Source: Phallusia fumigata (lineage: Eukaryota; Chordata; Ascidiacea; Phlebobranchia; Ascidiidae). From it: a DNA stretch of 21,650 bases. This document shows, one piece after another, positions 10,294-21,155 of this stretch. The stretch covers positions 1-21,650 of the forward strand of contig QXVZ01011791.1 in the NCBI GenBank assembly GCA_008931825.1. The letters are read 5' to 3'. Within the stretch, counting starts at the first letter, position 1. Each line of letters opens with the position of its first letter. The notes beneath the pieces were generated by a model. That model did not search any database and was not told the origin of the DNA. It was given only the letters and a program-made list of their open reading frames with translations. The translations under genes were made by a program, and so were the position numbers.

Positions 10294-11434
10294 TTCTTAC
10301 GGTTCAGTGGCAGCAGGCCAGTTGCTTTGATCTTCGCAAACCTTTTATTTTAGGGGCGTTATAACATTGCGAATTGCTGAAGAGTATACAACATTTAGGA
10401 TACACCTTGCATGGCTGTGTGTCTTTTGGAAGTTCAACAAATGCACCAGAGGATGAATTGCTGTTTTTCTTAAATTTTGAAAGTTGGATTTCTTGAAAAC
10501 ATGAGTAAAATACCTTTGGTGCACTAAAACGCGTTATTTTTACCTCAATTTTCCTATTGGTTCTCCTGCAAATAAAGTTTGTTTGGCTGAGCACACACGT
10601 CAAACAAAAAAAGGACCAACAAATATTTCGCCCTCAGCCCCCAATGCTTAATAGTGTCCAGCTCGTATGCCCAAACGAACAGAGGATCAAAAAAGCATAA
10701 CAACCCAGGAATGAACGTCGTCGTCGCAACAACATATGTTGCAAGCTTAGCCTTCACCAAAAGCCGCGACTGAATTTATCTGGAATGTAATTCTGCACCA
10801 AGTCTGAAGAGCTTTGTCAAAATCTTTTAATAGACGCCTGTGCTGAGCCGTGTTTGCCCAGCGCATTAGAGAGAATCAGGTTGCCTGGTAGAGGTCGTCC
10901 GGCAAACGTCAATTAGACCCAGTTGCCATGACGATAATCCGATTATGGCATCCAGGCTTCGTTCTGTCTGTCGGATTTAACGGGATTGCTAGGTTTATCG
11001 CCCGCGGAATAGAGAAAATGCTATCACGTCTGAATGTTTTATCACGCTGGGAGCTAATCTACATTTGTTGAAGGCGGGATGAGGCTCTAAGCTGCGCCGA
11101 ATGTAAGAGGTTTACCACCCTTTCTCTTTTATAGGAACATTCGCCTAGTATTTATCTTCTTACGACGGGCGAATTCACCAAAGCTTACTCGGGATGATCC
11201 GTAATTGTGCTGTGAGTTTCGAGTGCTATGTAGACACACCAAAGCAGAAGTAGTCTAGCTCTCCTGTGGTCGAGTTTGGTTTCTTCATGCTTTAGAGCCG
11301 CTGTAAAAAGTTTTTTTACGACAGTTAAAATGACAGTTTAATTTAGTTTCAGGCATGACTTAGTACAAAGGCGAGTGTATATAACCAGAAGAAAATGTTG
11401 ACGTGTGTTGTTGAACGTTTGGACTACTATCACA

Positions 11435-11530
11435 CAAGTACGGAATAGACAATATCGCAGTACAGAATAGACAATTCACACAAGTGTAGGGTACTACTAA
11501 CGCGCAAGTGCAGAATAGACATTATCGCAA
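11435..11530 (+). repeat. Degenerate ~20-bp minisatellite, copy A version
   Basis: Units of the type cagaatagacaatatcgcag recur three times with divergence (cggaatagacaatatcgcag, cagaatagacaattcacaca, cagaatagacattatcgcaa), about 120-220 bases before the BTB start codon of copy A. Confidence 0.55.
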
Positions 11531-11678
11531 GTCGCGAATAAGTTTAACCGCATGAAAAAAAACTTCGAAACAACAACAAAGTGCTTGCATTTGAAGGTCG
11601 TGTTCGTGCTGTTAGGGATAGTTATCACGATACACCTGCTTTCGGAAGGCGATGACGGAAGCAGACAAAACCAACATN

Positions 11679-11981
11679 ATTACTTGACTGAAGAGGCCAC
11701 AGGTGTTTGTGGAGTTATGATGTAATTTGTTGTTTAACACCGACGCAGATTGCAAACAAAAAAATTCTCACGGTTCAGTGGCAGCAGGCCTTTGCTTTGA
11801 TCTTCGCAAACCTTTAATTTTAGGAGCGTTATAACATTGCGAATTGCTGAAGAGTATACAACATTTAGGATACACCTTGCATGGCTGTGTGTCTTTCGGA
11901 AGTTCAACAAATGAACCAGAGGATGAATTGCTGTTTTTCTTAAATTTTAAAAGTTGGATTTCTTGAAAACATGAGTAAAAT
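11679..11981. repeat. Duplicated segment, partial copy B between two Ns
   Basis: 303 bp matching the first ~300 bases of copies A and C, bounded by N at 11678 and 11982. It carries roughly ten small differences from both (for example cttgactg for cttggctg, ggagttatg for ggaattatg, and the poly(A) hexamer changed). Reads as a short contig from another haplotype. Confidence 0.88.
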
Positions 11982-11982
11982 N

Positions 11983-13458
11983 ATTACTTGGCTGAAGAGG
12001 CCACAGGTGTTTGTGGAATTATGATGTAACTTGTTGTTTAACACCGACGCAGATTGCAAACAAATAAATTCTTACGGTTCAGTGGCAGCAGGCCAGTTGC
12101 TTTGATCTTCGCAAACCTTTTATTTTAGGGGCGTTATAACATTGCGAATTGCTGAAGAGTATACAACATTTAGGATACACCTTGCATGGCTGTGTGTCTT
12201 TTGGAAGTTCAACAAATGCACCAGAGGATGAATTGCTGTTTTTCTTAAATTTTGAAAGTTGGATTTCTTGAAAACATGAGTAAAATACCTTTGGTGCACT
12301 AAAACGCGTTATTTTTACCTCAATTTTCCTATTGGTTCTCCTGCAAATAAAGTTTGTTTGGCTGAGCACACACGTCAAACAAAAAAAAGGGCCCACAAAT
12401 ATTTCGCCCTCAGCCCCCAATGCCAGCTCGCATGCCCAAACGAACAGAGTATCAAAAAAGCGTAACAACCCAGGAATGAACGTCGTCGTCGCAACAACAT
12501 ATGTTGCAAGCTTAGCCTTCACCAAAAGCCGCGACTGAATTTATCTGGAATGTAATTCTGCACCAAGTCTGAAGAGCTTTGTCAAAATCTTTTAATAGAC
12601 GCCTGTGCTGAGCCGTGTTTGCCCAGCGCATTAGAGAGAATCAGGTTGCCTGGTAGAGGTCGTCCGGCAAACGTCAATTAGACCCAGTTGCCATGACGAT
12701 AATCCGATTATGGCATCCAGGCTTCGTTCTGTCTGTCGGATTTAACGGGATTGCTAGGTTTATCGCCCGCGGAATAGAGAAAATGCTATCACGTCTGAAT
12801 GTTTTATCACGCTGGGAGCTAATCTACATTTGTTGAAGGCGGGATGAGGCTCTAAGCTGCGCCGAATGTAAGAGGTTTACCACCCTTTCTCTTTTATAGG
12901 AACATTCGCCTAGTATTTATCTTCTTACGACGGGCGAATTCGCCAAAGCTTACTCGGGATGATCCGTAATTGTGCTGTGAGTTTCGAGTGCTATGTAGAC
13001 ACACCAAAGCAGAAGTAGTCTAGCTCTCCTGTGGTCGAGTTTGGTTTCTTCATGCTTTAGAGCCGCTGTAAAAAGTTTTTTTACGACAGTTAAAACGACA
13101 GTTTAATTTAGTTTCAGGCATGAGTACAAAGGCGAGTGTATATGAACAGAAGAAAATGTTGACGTGTGTTGTTGAACGTTTGGACTACTATCACACAAGT
13201 ACGGAATAGACAACATCGCAGTCAGAATAGACAATATCGCAGTACAGAATAGACAATTCACACAAGTGTAGGGTACTACTAACGCGCAAGTGCAGAATAG
13301 ACATTATCGCAAATCGCGAATAAGTTTAACCGCATGAAAAAAACTTCGAAACAACGACAAAGTGTTTGCATTTGAAGGTCGTGTTCGTGCTGTTAGGGAT
13401 AGTGATCACGATACACCTGCTGTTGAAAGGCGATGACGGAAGCAGACAAAACCAACAT
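11983..13458. repeat. Duplicated segment, copy C, running into the BTB gene
   Basis: About 1476 bp, near-identical to copy A, offset about 1775-1780. Differences include an 11-bp deletion near 12422 relative to 10645, an extra minisatellite unit near 13210, and TATATGA for TATATAA near 13140. This copy continues without break into the full BTB gene. Confidence 0.9.
13196..13312 (+). repeat. Degenerate ~20-bp minisatellite, copy C version with an extra unit
   Basis: Same array as in copy A, but with one additional unit: cggaatagacaacatcgcag, then cagaatagacaatatcgcag, then the shared units. It sits 120-237 bases upstream of the BTB start codon. Confidence 0.55.
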
Positions 13459-15950
13459 TCTTCCAGTCAAACACACAACGTACGTCCTACAAAGACTACA
13501 GGAACAACGGAGCAATGGTAAGGACCGGAAAAACGATATGGACCCATGTTGTGACAGCAGTTTATCAGTGCGCACAATACCGACCCTCTTGATTCGAGCA
13601 AAAACCAACCAATCGCCTTTTTACGTGGCAGGTATGTTTTGCGACGCTACCCTGATAGTGGAGGGAGAAAAATTCCGCGTACACAAGTCGTTTCTGGCGG
13701 CGAACAGCGATTATTTCCTATCGCTGTTCACATCTGCGCAGGAACAACAGAATTTCGTGTTGGCCGGTGTGCCTTTACAAGGTTGGTTACAAGAAGCTAT
13801 TTTACCACCTTTGCAAAAGACCTACCTACAAAACATTTTCAGTAACGTACTAGAAAACAAAAAAAGTATACTGCCTAAAACGTCTTGTACGGTACAATAC
13901 TCACCACATCCGTATATAAAGCGAGTTCAAATAAACCTGTTTGCTAGTCAATAAGCCTTAGATCATAATTTACTGCCAAAAGCTTGCTTAAGTTTTTAGT
14001 TACATGACCGCACGTGCGCAAGCGCCTAAAATAGACTTTAACATTGTGCAGGGTTCCGTGTGCTCATGGATTTTGTGTACACCAGTACCTTCGTCCTCAA
14101 CTTTTCCAATGTTCACGATGTGTACAAAGCTTCGTCTGTGTTGGACTTTCATCATGTAAAGGTGAGGGCATATGGTGATCAATTAGGTTATGTAGGGCCG
14201 TCTTTTAAGGGTGAAGTTACCAAACGAACTTAGCACATTTGCTTGATTTGGCTAAAACATTAAGTGCATTGGGCGTATTGTCTACACAAAATTTATTGAA
14301 TACTTTAATTTCAACGCCTTTGTAAATTTGGTTTTAGTACCTTATCAACAACCAATTCCCTTTGAGCGTTTAGAAAATAAATATGGCTGCCCTAGGTTTT
14401 AACCAAGGCGATTGGAAATTAAGACGTGTTTAATAACAGTTTTGCTTAGTCCATTTTTTAGCGCCACACAACACTTTACAAGTAGACCAACATGCCAAAC
14501 CAAGCAGGTATTTACATGACTGGTTACAAAAATAAACGACTAATCCCACATTGCGCGCCACAACCGAAAAAACATCAAAAAGTTCTCATTTAAATACATG
14601 CGTTAGTCACGTTTGTCCAATTGGTGTCCGGCCTTGAGCGTTTGAACCAAACACGCACTCATAATTCCGTGCGATTTTTGTATCTCCCACAACAAAGCTG
14701 TGTTTTTACTTTACAAAACTCATTCGACCAGTTTTTAACAGTCTTGCCAAAAGCCAATAGTTTTCATTCGTAACCGTTGCAGGCTGCGTGCGAAAAGGTA
14801 TACAGAAAAATCAAGCACAACGTGGATAGTGGCAACTTGGAATACCGCACAAGCAGAAGGGAACGTTTTCGACCAGCACCGGACGCTCTGGACAGAGATC
14901 ACGCTGTTTTCGGCGCATTGAACGCCAAGTCTAGCCCCAACAACCAAAGTTTGTGTCCTAAAAGTCGCCACAAAATGCTCGATAGCATCGCCTAATACCA
15001 ATGTGTTGATGCATAGGTTCGCCGCCCATCATGCATCTGGAAATGGAAAAACATTCCGAATTGCCCCTTGGTTTTATGCCAGGACGTCCGACAGCCCTTG
15101 ACATTCGGTTGTCACCCCATGAGACCGATATGCCGCCGTTTGTAAGTAAACGTAAATCTTGCTATAATAATCTATATGACCCCGCAGTTCGTTGTTGCTA
15201 ACCAGCGTGGTAAATCATGCCAGGATTAACTTAGTCTGATCTCATTAGAGCAAGATAATCCCACCGCGCCCACAAAACTATGTGAAAAACAAGTTGTGGA
15301 ATACGTGTATGTTTCATAATAATCAATAGTTATTACTATCACAACAGGCAAAACCGCGACAGAAGCGGAAGGTAAAAAGCGAACCAGCCAACGAAATCAA
15401 CTTGGAATTGGAACACACACCAAAACGCCTAAAGGAAACTGTTTCTGACAACTCGCTTACTGAATCAAACGGTATTATTTTTGAAACAAATTCAAAACAG
15501 AATGCTACATAAAATATGCTTTAAACGTGCCTGTTATGTTGTCTTATTCTCGGCCATAAGCGTACTTCTTTTTTCACAGGAAGATTCTGCAGCCCAGTGA
15601 GTTTTGAAGATGACACCTCTTCATCTCCATCGGCAGTTGACGTTAAGTACGTTGTAGAAACGACAGAAAACGGACGTCAAAATGCAAGCAGTTTAGATCT
15701 TCGAGCAGCCGCTGAATCGGAGAGCAGTGACCCTGAAGCACAAGAGCCAGGTTGGTCCACAAACCTTCGAAACTCTAAACAATGTGCTGAGGATGGTACC
15801 AATAGTCCTGTAGGGGCTAGCTTTGGATCAAATCAACGTCCGTGGAAGGTTCTATGCTGTGAGAAAACTGAAAGGCCAAGAAACCAGAGAAACAGACGCA
15901 AAACGTCGAAAACTACGCGCATATCGCTGGAAAGCGACCCCGAAAGTTAA
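13433..15950 (+). CDS. BTB/POZ domain protein
   Basis: Seven exons joined in phase: 13433-13517, 13632-13766, 14052-14161, 14783-14948, 15017-15141, 15348-15471 and 15580-15950. They give 371 aa plus stop. The BTB fold is clear: YVLQRLQEQRSNG, then FCDATLIVEGEKFRVHKSFL, AANSDYFLSLF, and after two introns FRVLMDFVYTSTFVLNFSNV and VYKASSVLDFHHVKAACEKV. It is most like BTBs of transcriptional regulators. A basic stretch, KPRQKRKVKSEP (about 208-219), resembles a nuclear localisation signal; the rest is Ser/Glu-rich and probably disordered. I find no C2H2 fingers or kelch repeats. Exon 4's donor (GTTTGT) and the last exon's end are the least certain; an alternative basic frame overlaps 15823-16000. 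The BTB domain mediates dimerisation or Cul3/corepressor binding. Confidence 0.78.
14162..14782 (+). other. BTB gene intron 3
   Basis: 621 bp, donor GTGAGG, acceptor aaccgttgcag. AT-rich; I see no repeat, RNA gene or extra exon in it. Confidence 0.7.
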
Positions 15951-16873
15951 AAACTGTCTAAGTGTGTTTGTTTTTGCTTTACCTACTCGACAATCGCCTG
16001 ACTGCCTTGCTGTGGGCGTGTATTTACTGCACTAAACATTTCTTATTTCTCGTTCGTGGACTTGCGTTTAATGAAACGGAAGTGTAAATACAACTTACTG
16101 TTCCATCGTAATGTACAGGAGTGTTGAGTTAAGCCAACAAGTTAGCCACTGCCAACTTAGGTTCATAATACTCCACCAGATCGAGACGTTATGCTACTTG
16201 AAAAAATCATGCTGGTCTAGGGGAACAAAAAATAGAACTAAACTTGCTACGCTCAATCAAACATAAGTATGTGAACAAAAACAGCAATTCAGGGCAAGCC
16301 CTGTACGTACAACACGAGGCGGGAAGACTGGTAAATTATTTATTTTATTTTGTTGGGGAGCGTTTTTTCTATTGCAAAGACGAAAACAAAACAAATGTCT
16401 GTATATTGACTGAAATGCGTACCATAAAAATGGAGTTGAAAGGCCGCGGATAAACCAAAGCATGCGCTTGACTGTTTGCTTTTTTGTTGTTACAATTTTG
16501 GTTAGCCGCAGTATACAAAGAAAAAAACAATGCATGTTGTTCGCAATGTAGGGGAATAACCTACTTACATACAACGAGAAGGGATCTTGTGGATCACACT
16601 TCTGTTCCTCTTAGGTATTGTTTTCTATGCAAATTATTCAACACGTCTATTACCAAAGGTAATTCTCGTGCTACTAATTGATTTTTGAACATGATTTGTC
16701 AAGTGTTAGTAGTATTTGAGTGGAAACGAAGTTTACAGCTGTTTTTACTGATTACACCTGTTTTTTTTCCATAAGTTTTAATTGTTGTTTTATATTAGTG
16801 GCCAACATTTCAAAGCTTCCTTAAGATTCGATGGTTGGAAGTGTTACCTACCAAATAAGCAAATAATGAAAAC
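15951..16873. other. Intergenic region between the BTB gene and GPR161
   Basis: About 920 bp, AT-rich. I see no canonical AATAAA on the plus strand for the BTB gene. The ORFs present (60-105 codons) have no domain signature and no splice support. No tRNA-like structure was recognised. Confidence 0.55.
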
Positions 16874-19800
16874 ATGGAAAATGCTACCACCTTTTTTGTG
16901 GATAACAACACAGGTAGACAAATAGAGCTTTATTTTAAATTGTTAACATACAGGTATTACTAACATGTGATAAAACATATAACAGCCCAATAAGTTGAAA
17001 ATATATCTTCATTCTAGTTCCTTCAGCAAGTATACAGCAAGGTGTGAATATACTATGGACTTGTTTGTTGTGCATTGTGTCCCTTCTATCCTGTTTTGGA
17101 AACCTATTGGTGTGTTTTACACTTTACAGGTCAGTAGAGTGACAGATATACGGTTTCAGAATTTGTATTCATCAAACAAAATGAATCAATAGATGTTATT
17201 TATTTTAGCAATATTATTTGCAAACCTTAAGGAGAAGTTAGCATTGTTTGATAAAAGCATACACCTTGTTGCAACAAAAATTAAGAAATTAAATTTTGAA
17301 ATTTAATTGGTATTATTAATGGTCTTTTTGCAGAAGAAAGTACCTTCTTACATCAAGCAACAAACTTGTGTTCAGTTTGACCATATCAAACTTTGGATAT
17401 AGCGTACTTGTGTTCCCTTTTTCCATTGCCAGCAGTATCACTGGAAAATGGATGTTTGGCAAAGTTTGGTGCTCACTAACAGCATTTTTGACAATGAGTT
17501 TGTTAGGTTCAAGCATGATAACATTGTCAGTTATATCATTTGACAGGTAAAATACTGTTAATTTATGAGTGCTCAAGTACACCTAAACAAACAAAATAAA
17601 CATTACCTCGAGGCATACAACTTATTAACTTTTGTTTTTTATTTAACAGATATTATGCTATAATCCATCCTTTAAAATATCCAAATCGTGTCACCAGTTG
17701 CCGCGTAACTGCTGTCATTATCTTCTGCTGGTCAGTCGCTTTGTGTCTGGCAGTTCCACCTCTCTTTGGTGCAGGGGTGCAATATCAATATTTTGTATCG
17801 CGATTTGGATGCTTTCCGCTGTGGAACAGAAGTGTTGGGTTTAGCCTGTTTTGGGTTGGTATTGATATTTGTCATACAGAATAAAAGCCAAAACTTTTTG
17901 GTGAACTTACTACTTTTAACATTGATTTAGCTTCTCACATGTTCTATTTTCCCCATGTGCTGTATGATTTCTATGTACTGTTCAATTTTTGGAGTTGCCC
18001 GCGAAAAGTATCAAAATGCTAGTTGGAGGCATAAGCATGTGAAGGTTGGCAGGTAAGTGGTTTGATGTGTTTAAAATTTAAGGGGATAGAAGTTTTGCCT
18101 AGCACAGGAATAAATGATTCATTATCACATAAATAAACTGCAGATGTTGATTTACCATGTAGTTAAGTGCAAACATCTGTTTTACCAATAATATTGTGAA
18201 CAAATATATTGTATGCAAAAAATCTTGAACACATTTAAATAAACATCCCACAACTTTAAAAAAATACAAGTAATATCTGCACCGTGTTTCAGACATAGAT
18301 CATGGAGTTATGGATCAAACTCCAGCAAAAACAGTTTTGTATTTAATGACACAGAGAGGGGAAATGTCAGTGCAAAATTAGGTAGGTACAATGCATATGC
18401 AATGTTTTAGTTCTCCAATCACAATTGAATTCATTTTTCATTTTTAATCAATTTAGCCAATATAAGCAATGGAGCCAGATTATTAATGTTCTTCTAGAAA
18501 AATTTAAAAACACCAACAGTTTGCATGCTACTAATCGTCTAATCGTCACNGAACACATTTAAATAAACATCCCACAACTTTAAAAAAATACAAGTAATAT
18601 CTGCACCGTGTTTCAGACATAGATCATGGAGTTATGGATCAAACTCCAGCAAAAACAGTTTTGTATTTAATGACACAGAGAGGGGAAATGTCAGTGCAAA
18701 ATTGGGTAGGTACAATGCATATGCAATGTTTTAGTTCTCCAATCACAATTGAATTCATTTTTCATTTTTAATCAATTTAGCCAATATAAGCAATGGAGCC
18801 AGATTATTAATGTTCTTCTAGAAAAATTTAAAAACACCAACAGTTTGCATGCTACTAATCGTCTAATCGTCACTAGGTCAAAACCAGCCCAGTCGGAATT
18901 TTTATGCTAATGTATTGTTCTTCTTAGGATCGGAAAATGTACAAATGGGCAAAAGTTTTCATGAACTCCAAGCTGCCTCAAATGTTAGCTTTGTCGAGGA
19001 TTCCGGAATTGCATCGAGTGATTTGGTGAGATGTTCACAAACTATTCAGTTTACCGCTGAAAGTTCACCTCATGAGGTAAATGTAATAACACACATCTTT
19101 TTGTTAAAATCATTCTTGCACATGAAGTTTTAAAAAAGGCACCTAAATTATTTACTGACAACTTACATCAATAGAAAATGCATGTGCAAAATGTAAAAAA
19201 ATATTGTATGACGGAAAAACAATTATTGCCTGCAAGAAAGTCATAATAAATTTTACACATTTTTGTGCCTTTTTAGCCCGTTTATGATGAGCCATGCAGA
19301 TCCAATGTCAATGGTTTAGAAGCAAACCATTCATTAGTTAATAGTTCATACAAACAGACCACCAAATCGGACCAATTTATATGCAAACAAATGTATGCTG
19401 TCAAGGGTAGCAAAATTGATTTTATGCACGAAAAACGTGAAATACAAAGTCATGTCGTCAAGCGAGGTAAGGGTATGATTTCTTTGCTATGTTCTACACA
19501 CTGCAATCTGTGAAGGCTCTGTGCTTCCCTATGGTGTTCAGATAAATCAGAGGTCGGTAACCCCTTGCACGCGTGCCATTGTTGGCACACAAGGTGATTA
19601 TTCATGGCACGCCAAGTGATTTACGAGTTCATATTCCGATACAGTTTTTGAGCCAAATTAAGCGACCTCTTTGATTTTTAAACGTCAAGTGCAGTGCAAC
19701 TGCAGCAGCGAGCTAAAGCTAAAGCTAAAGAGAGGGCGTGTATACCAAATTTTACAAATTTACCGCAGAAACATAAAGCAGTGACGTCATTAACGTGGCG

Positions 19801-21155
19801 CGCGAAGCCATTAAGATTTTGACGTTATTTGTAAACTGGCACGCTGCTTTCCATAGGTTACTGACCCCTGCGCACAATACAAGAGTGCTGCACACTTTGT
19901 GAATTAGGTAACTGTGTATGCTGCGTTACATTGCATTTATTGAAATACAATTTTGGCATGATGTAAAACTTTTGTTTAAACTAGTAAGGTTTTACCATTA
20001 TAACTCAATTTTGCATTCTCTTTGTCATTGTCATCTGCAAATTTCTGTGGAAGGCGTAAACACTGGATCAAAAGCCACAAGCATGAATATTGAATTCTGA
20101 TCCCTTTATGTATTAGGGGCAAGCCATTGCAAGCAAAAGCCACAACCAAATTTTAAGTTTTTATGAAAACCAGGTGTACCTTATATCTAGGTTCTTCGAC
20201 AAGTTCCACAAAATGTCAGCGCAACGCGTTTCACAAACGACCTGTTGGTTTCTCAAATTTTCAATACTATAAAAATCAAAAAAAGGTAATTGGTTATATT
20301 TTATTGATTAAAAACGCAAGATGGCGAAGCGATGCAGCACGAAAAGGTGAAAGGGCACAGTTAGTAGTTTGAGGTAAAATGCGCGATGCCGTCAGTTCAA
20401 AGTATGATCGATGCGACGGCAAGTAATGAGACCCATCCCTACTTGATTGGTCTTGAACTAATATAAAACTTCTGGAAAACCACAAGGTCGATTACACCGC
20501 ATTTATTATTGATGCAGCTCCTAAAGCCCTATGTTGTTCTGTCATTTCACTCGACAATTTAGATGTTAAGTTGAAGAGTAAAGTCAACCCTAATGTTAGC
20601 GCGAATACTGAGGTTTTTAACGCTGGACAAATTTCGCTATCCCACTAGTATTTGTGATTTTTGATANATTTAGATGTTAAGTTGAAGAGTAAAGTCAACC
20701 CTAATGTTAGCGCGAATACTGTGGTTTTTAACGCTGGACAAATTTCGCTATCCCACTAGTATTTGTGATTTTTGATATTTTGCGTAATTGGAGAATTGGT
20801 CGGAATTTATTAACATTTCAAATAACTTTTCGTTATCTGCTTTGTGCGCTCCAGCAACAGCCTTTGACAAAATCTGCGTGCCACAAATATTCGGCAGTTT
20901 TCTTTTCTTTCAAAGGAAATATTCACATGCAAAAAACACCAACACCACTTATGTATTTTAATAGGCCTGTTGCACAATCACTGTCATCGTCGGCTCAGTT
21001 CTGATTACAATGAGTCCGTTCGTCGTGGTATGCATTGTGGAGTCCTTTCAAGCTACAACCAACACATTAAGTTCAATTGGAGACGTGGCCAGCTACCAAA
21101 ACGTGTTAGTTCCTGATTGGCTGGTGTCACTGACCACAATCCTTGTGTACTTGAC
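16874..21155 (+). CDS. GPR161: GPR161-like class A GPCR (C-terminus beyond the window)
   Basis: Ten exons in phase: 16874-16913, 17018-17129, 17334-17546, 17650-17854, 17931-18052, 18293-18381 (duplicated at 18617-18705), 18928-19076, 19277-19466, 20191-20285 and 20965-21155. They give 468 codons plus 2 nt. The N-terminus MENATTFFVDNNT has two N-glycosylation sequons. TM1 has the GN motif (SCFGNLLVCFTLYR). KYLLTSSNKLVFSLTISNF (TM2) and WCSLTAFL...DRYYAIIHPLKYP (TM3/DRY, R122) closely follow vertebrate GPR161. TM4, TM5, a long Ser/Asn-rich third loop with SSTSSTKCQRNAF, and TM6 (from residue 406) follow. TM7 starts at DWLVSLTTILVYLT; the NPxxY region and tail lie outside. GPR161 is a ciliary, Gs-coupled receptor that restrains Hedgehog signalling through cAMP/PKA. 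Confidence 0.92.
18227..18549. repeat. 323-bp block, first copy, containing GPR161 exon 6
   Basis: Begins gaacacatttaaataaac and ends gtctaatcgtcac just before N at 18550. Contains exon 18293-18381 with both splice sites. The next 323 bases after the N repeat it almost perfectly. Confidence 0.92.
18551..18873. repeat. 323-bp block, second copy, containing a duplicate of GPR161 exon 6
   Basis: Direct copy of 18227-18549 across a single N (offset 324). The duplicate exon 18617-18705 differs at a Leu codon (TTG for TTA), a synonymous change as expected for alleles. It continues uninterrupted toward exon 7. Confidence 0.92.
19467..20190 (+). other. GPR161 intron 8
   Basis: 724 bp, donor GTAAGG, acceptor ttatatctag. 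Contains a hAT-like MITE (19548-19870). The remainder is AT-rich with no recognised gene. Confidence 0.75.
19548..19870. mobile_element. hAT-like nonautonomous element (MITE) in GPR161 intron 8
   Basis: The ends form terminal inverted repeats: cagaggtcggtaacc on the left and ggttactgacccctg on the right (13 of 15 paired). Pairing resumes internally at gcgtgcca / tggcacgc. The element is 323 bp with no coding capacity and contains a short agctaa tandem repeat at 19711-19728. CAGGGGTC-type termini are typical of hAT elements. The flanking 8-mers (agataaat, cgcacaat) do not match, so the target duplication has decayed or the border is slightly off. Confidence 0.65.
20557..20666. repeat. 110-bp block, first copy (before N at 20667)
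   Basis: Starts atttagatgttaagttg and ends gtgatttttgata immediately before a single N. Repeated in full right after it. Confidence 0.92.
20668..20777. repeat. 110-bp block, second copy (after N at 20667)
   Basis: Differs from the first copy by one base (actgtgg for actgagg). Lies in GPR161 intron 9. Confidence 0.92.

Larger units (their letters stand above)
10208..11677. repeat. Duplicated segment, copy A (ends at a single N)
   Basis: 1470 bp beginning attacttggctgaagagg and ending in the first bases of the BTB gene: its ATG is at 11653 and the copy stops at ccaacat before N at 11678. Nearly identical to 11983-13458. It contains the Axin poly(A) signal and the BTB upstream region. The break at N inside a start exon suggests a contig end, not a biological duplication. 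Confidence 0.9.
20286..20964 (+). other. GPR161 intron 9
   Basis: 679 bp as assembled, including the N-joined 110-bp duplication; the true length is probably about 111 bp shorter. Donor GTAATT, acceptor attttaatag. ORFs here carry no domain signal. Confidence 0.75.

Noticed and set aside
10554..10760. Minus-strand hydrophobic ORF in copy A (VKAKLATYVVATTTF...) and its counterpart at 12079-12525
   Set aside because: It has no ATG (it opens at TTG), and an 11-bp indel between the copies shifts the frame, so the reading frame is not maintained between what are probably alleles.
10208..13458. A genuine segmental tandem duplication or a satellite-like system
   Set aside because: Copies begin and end exactly at single Ns and one truncates a coding exon; a contig-overlap artefact is simpler. 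Kept as a finding instead.
16257..16574. 105-codon minus-strand ORF between the BTB gene and GPR161
   Set aside because: Low-complexity, Cys/Phe/Lys-rich translation with no domain, no supported splice sites and AT-rich background.
18617..18705. Mutually exclusive alternative exons in GPR161
   Set aside because: The copies encode identical residues and share near-identical flanking introns across an N; no functional divergence is visible.
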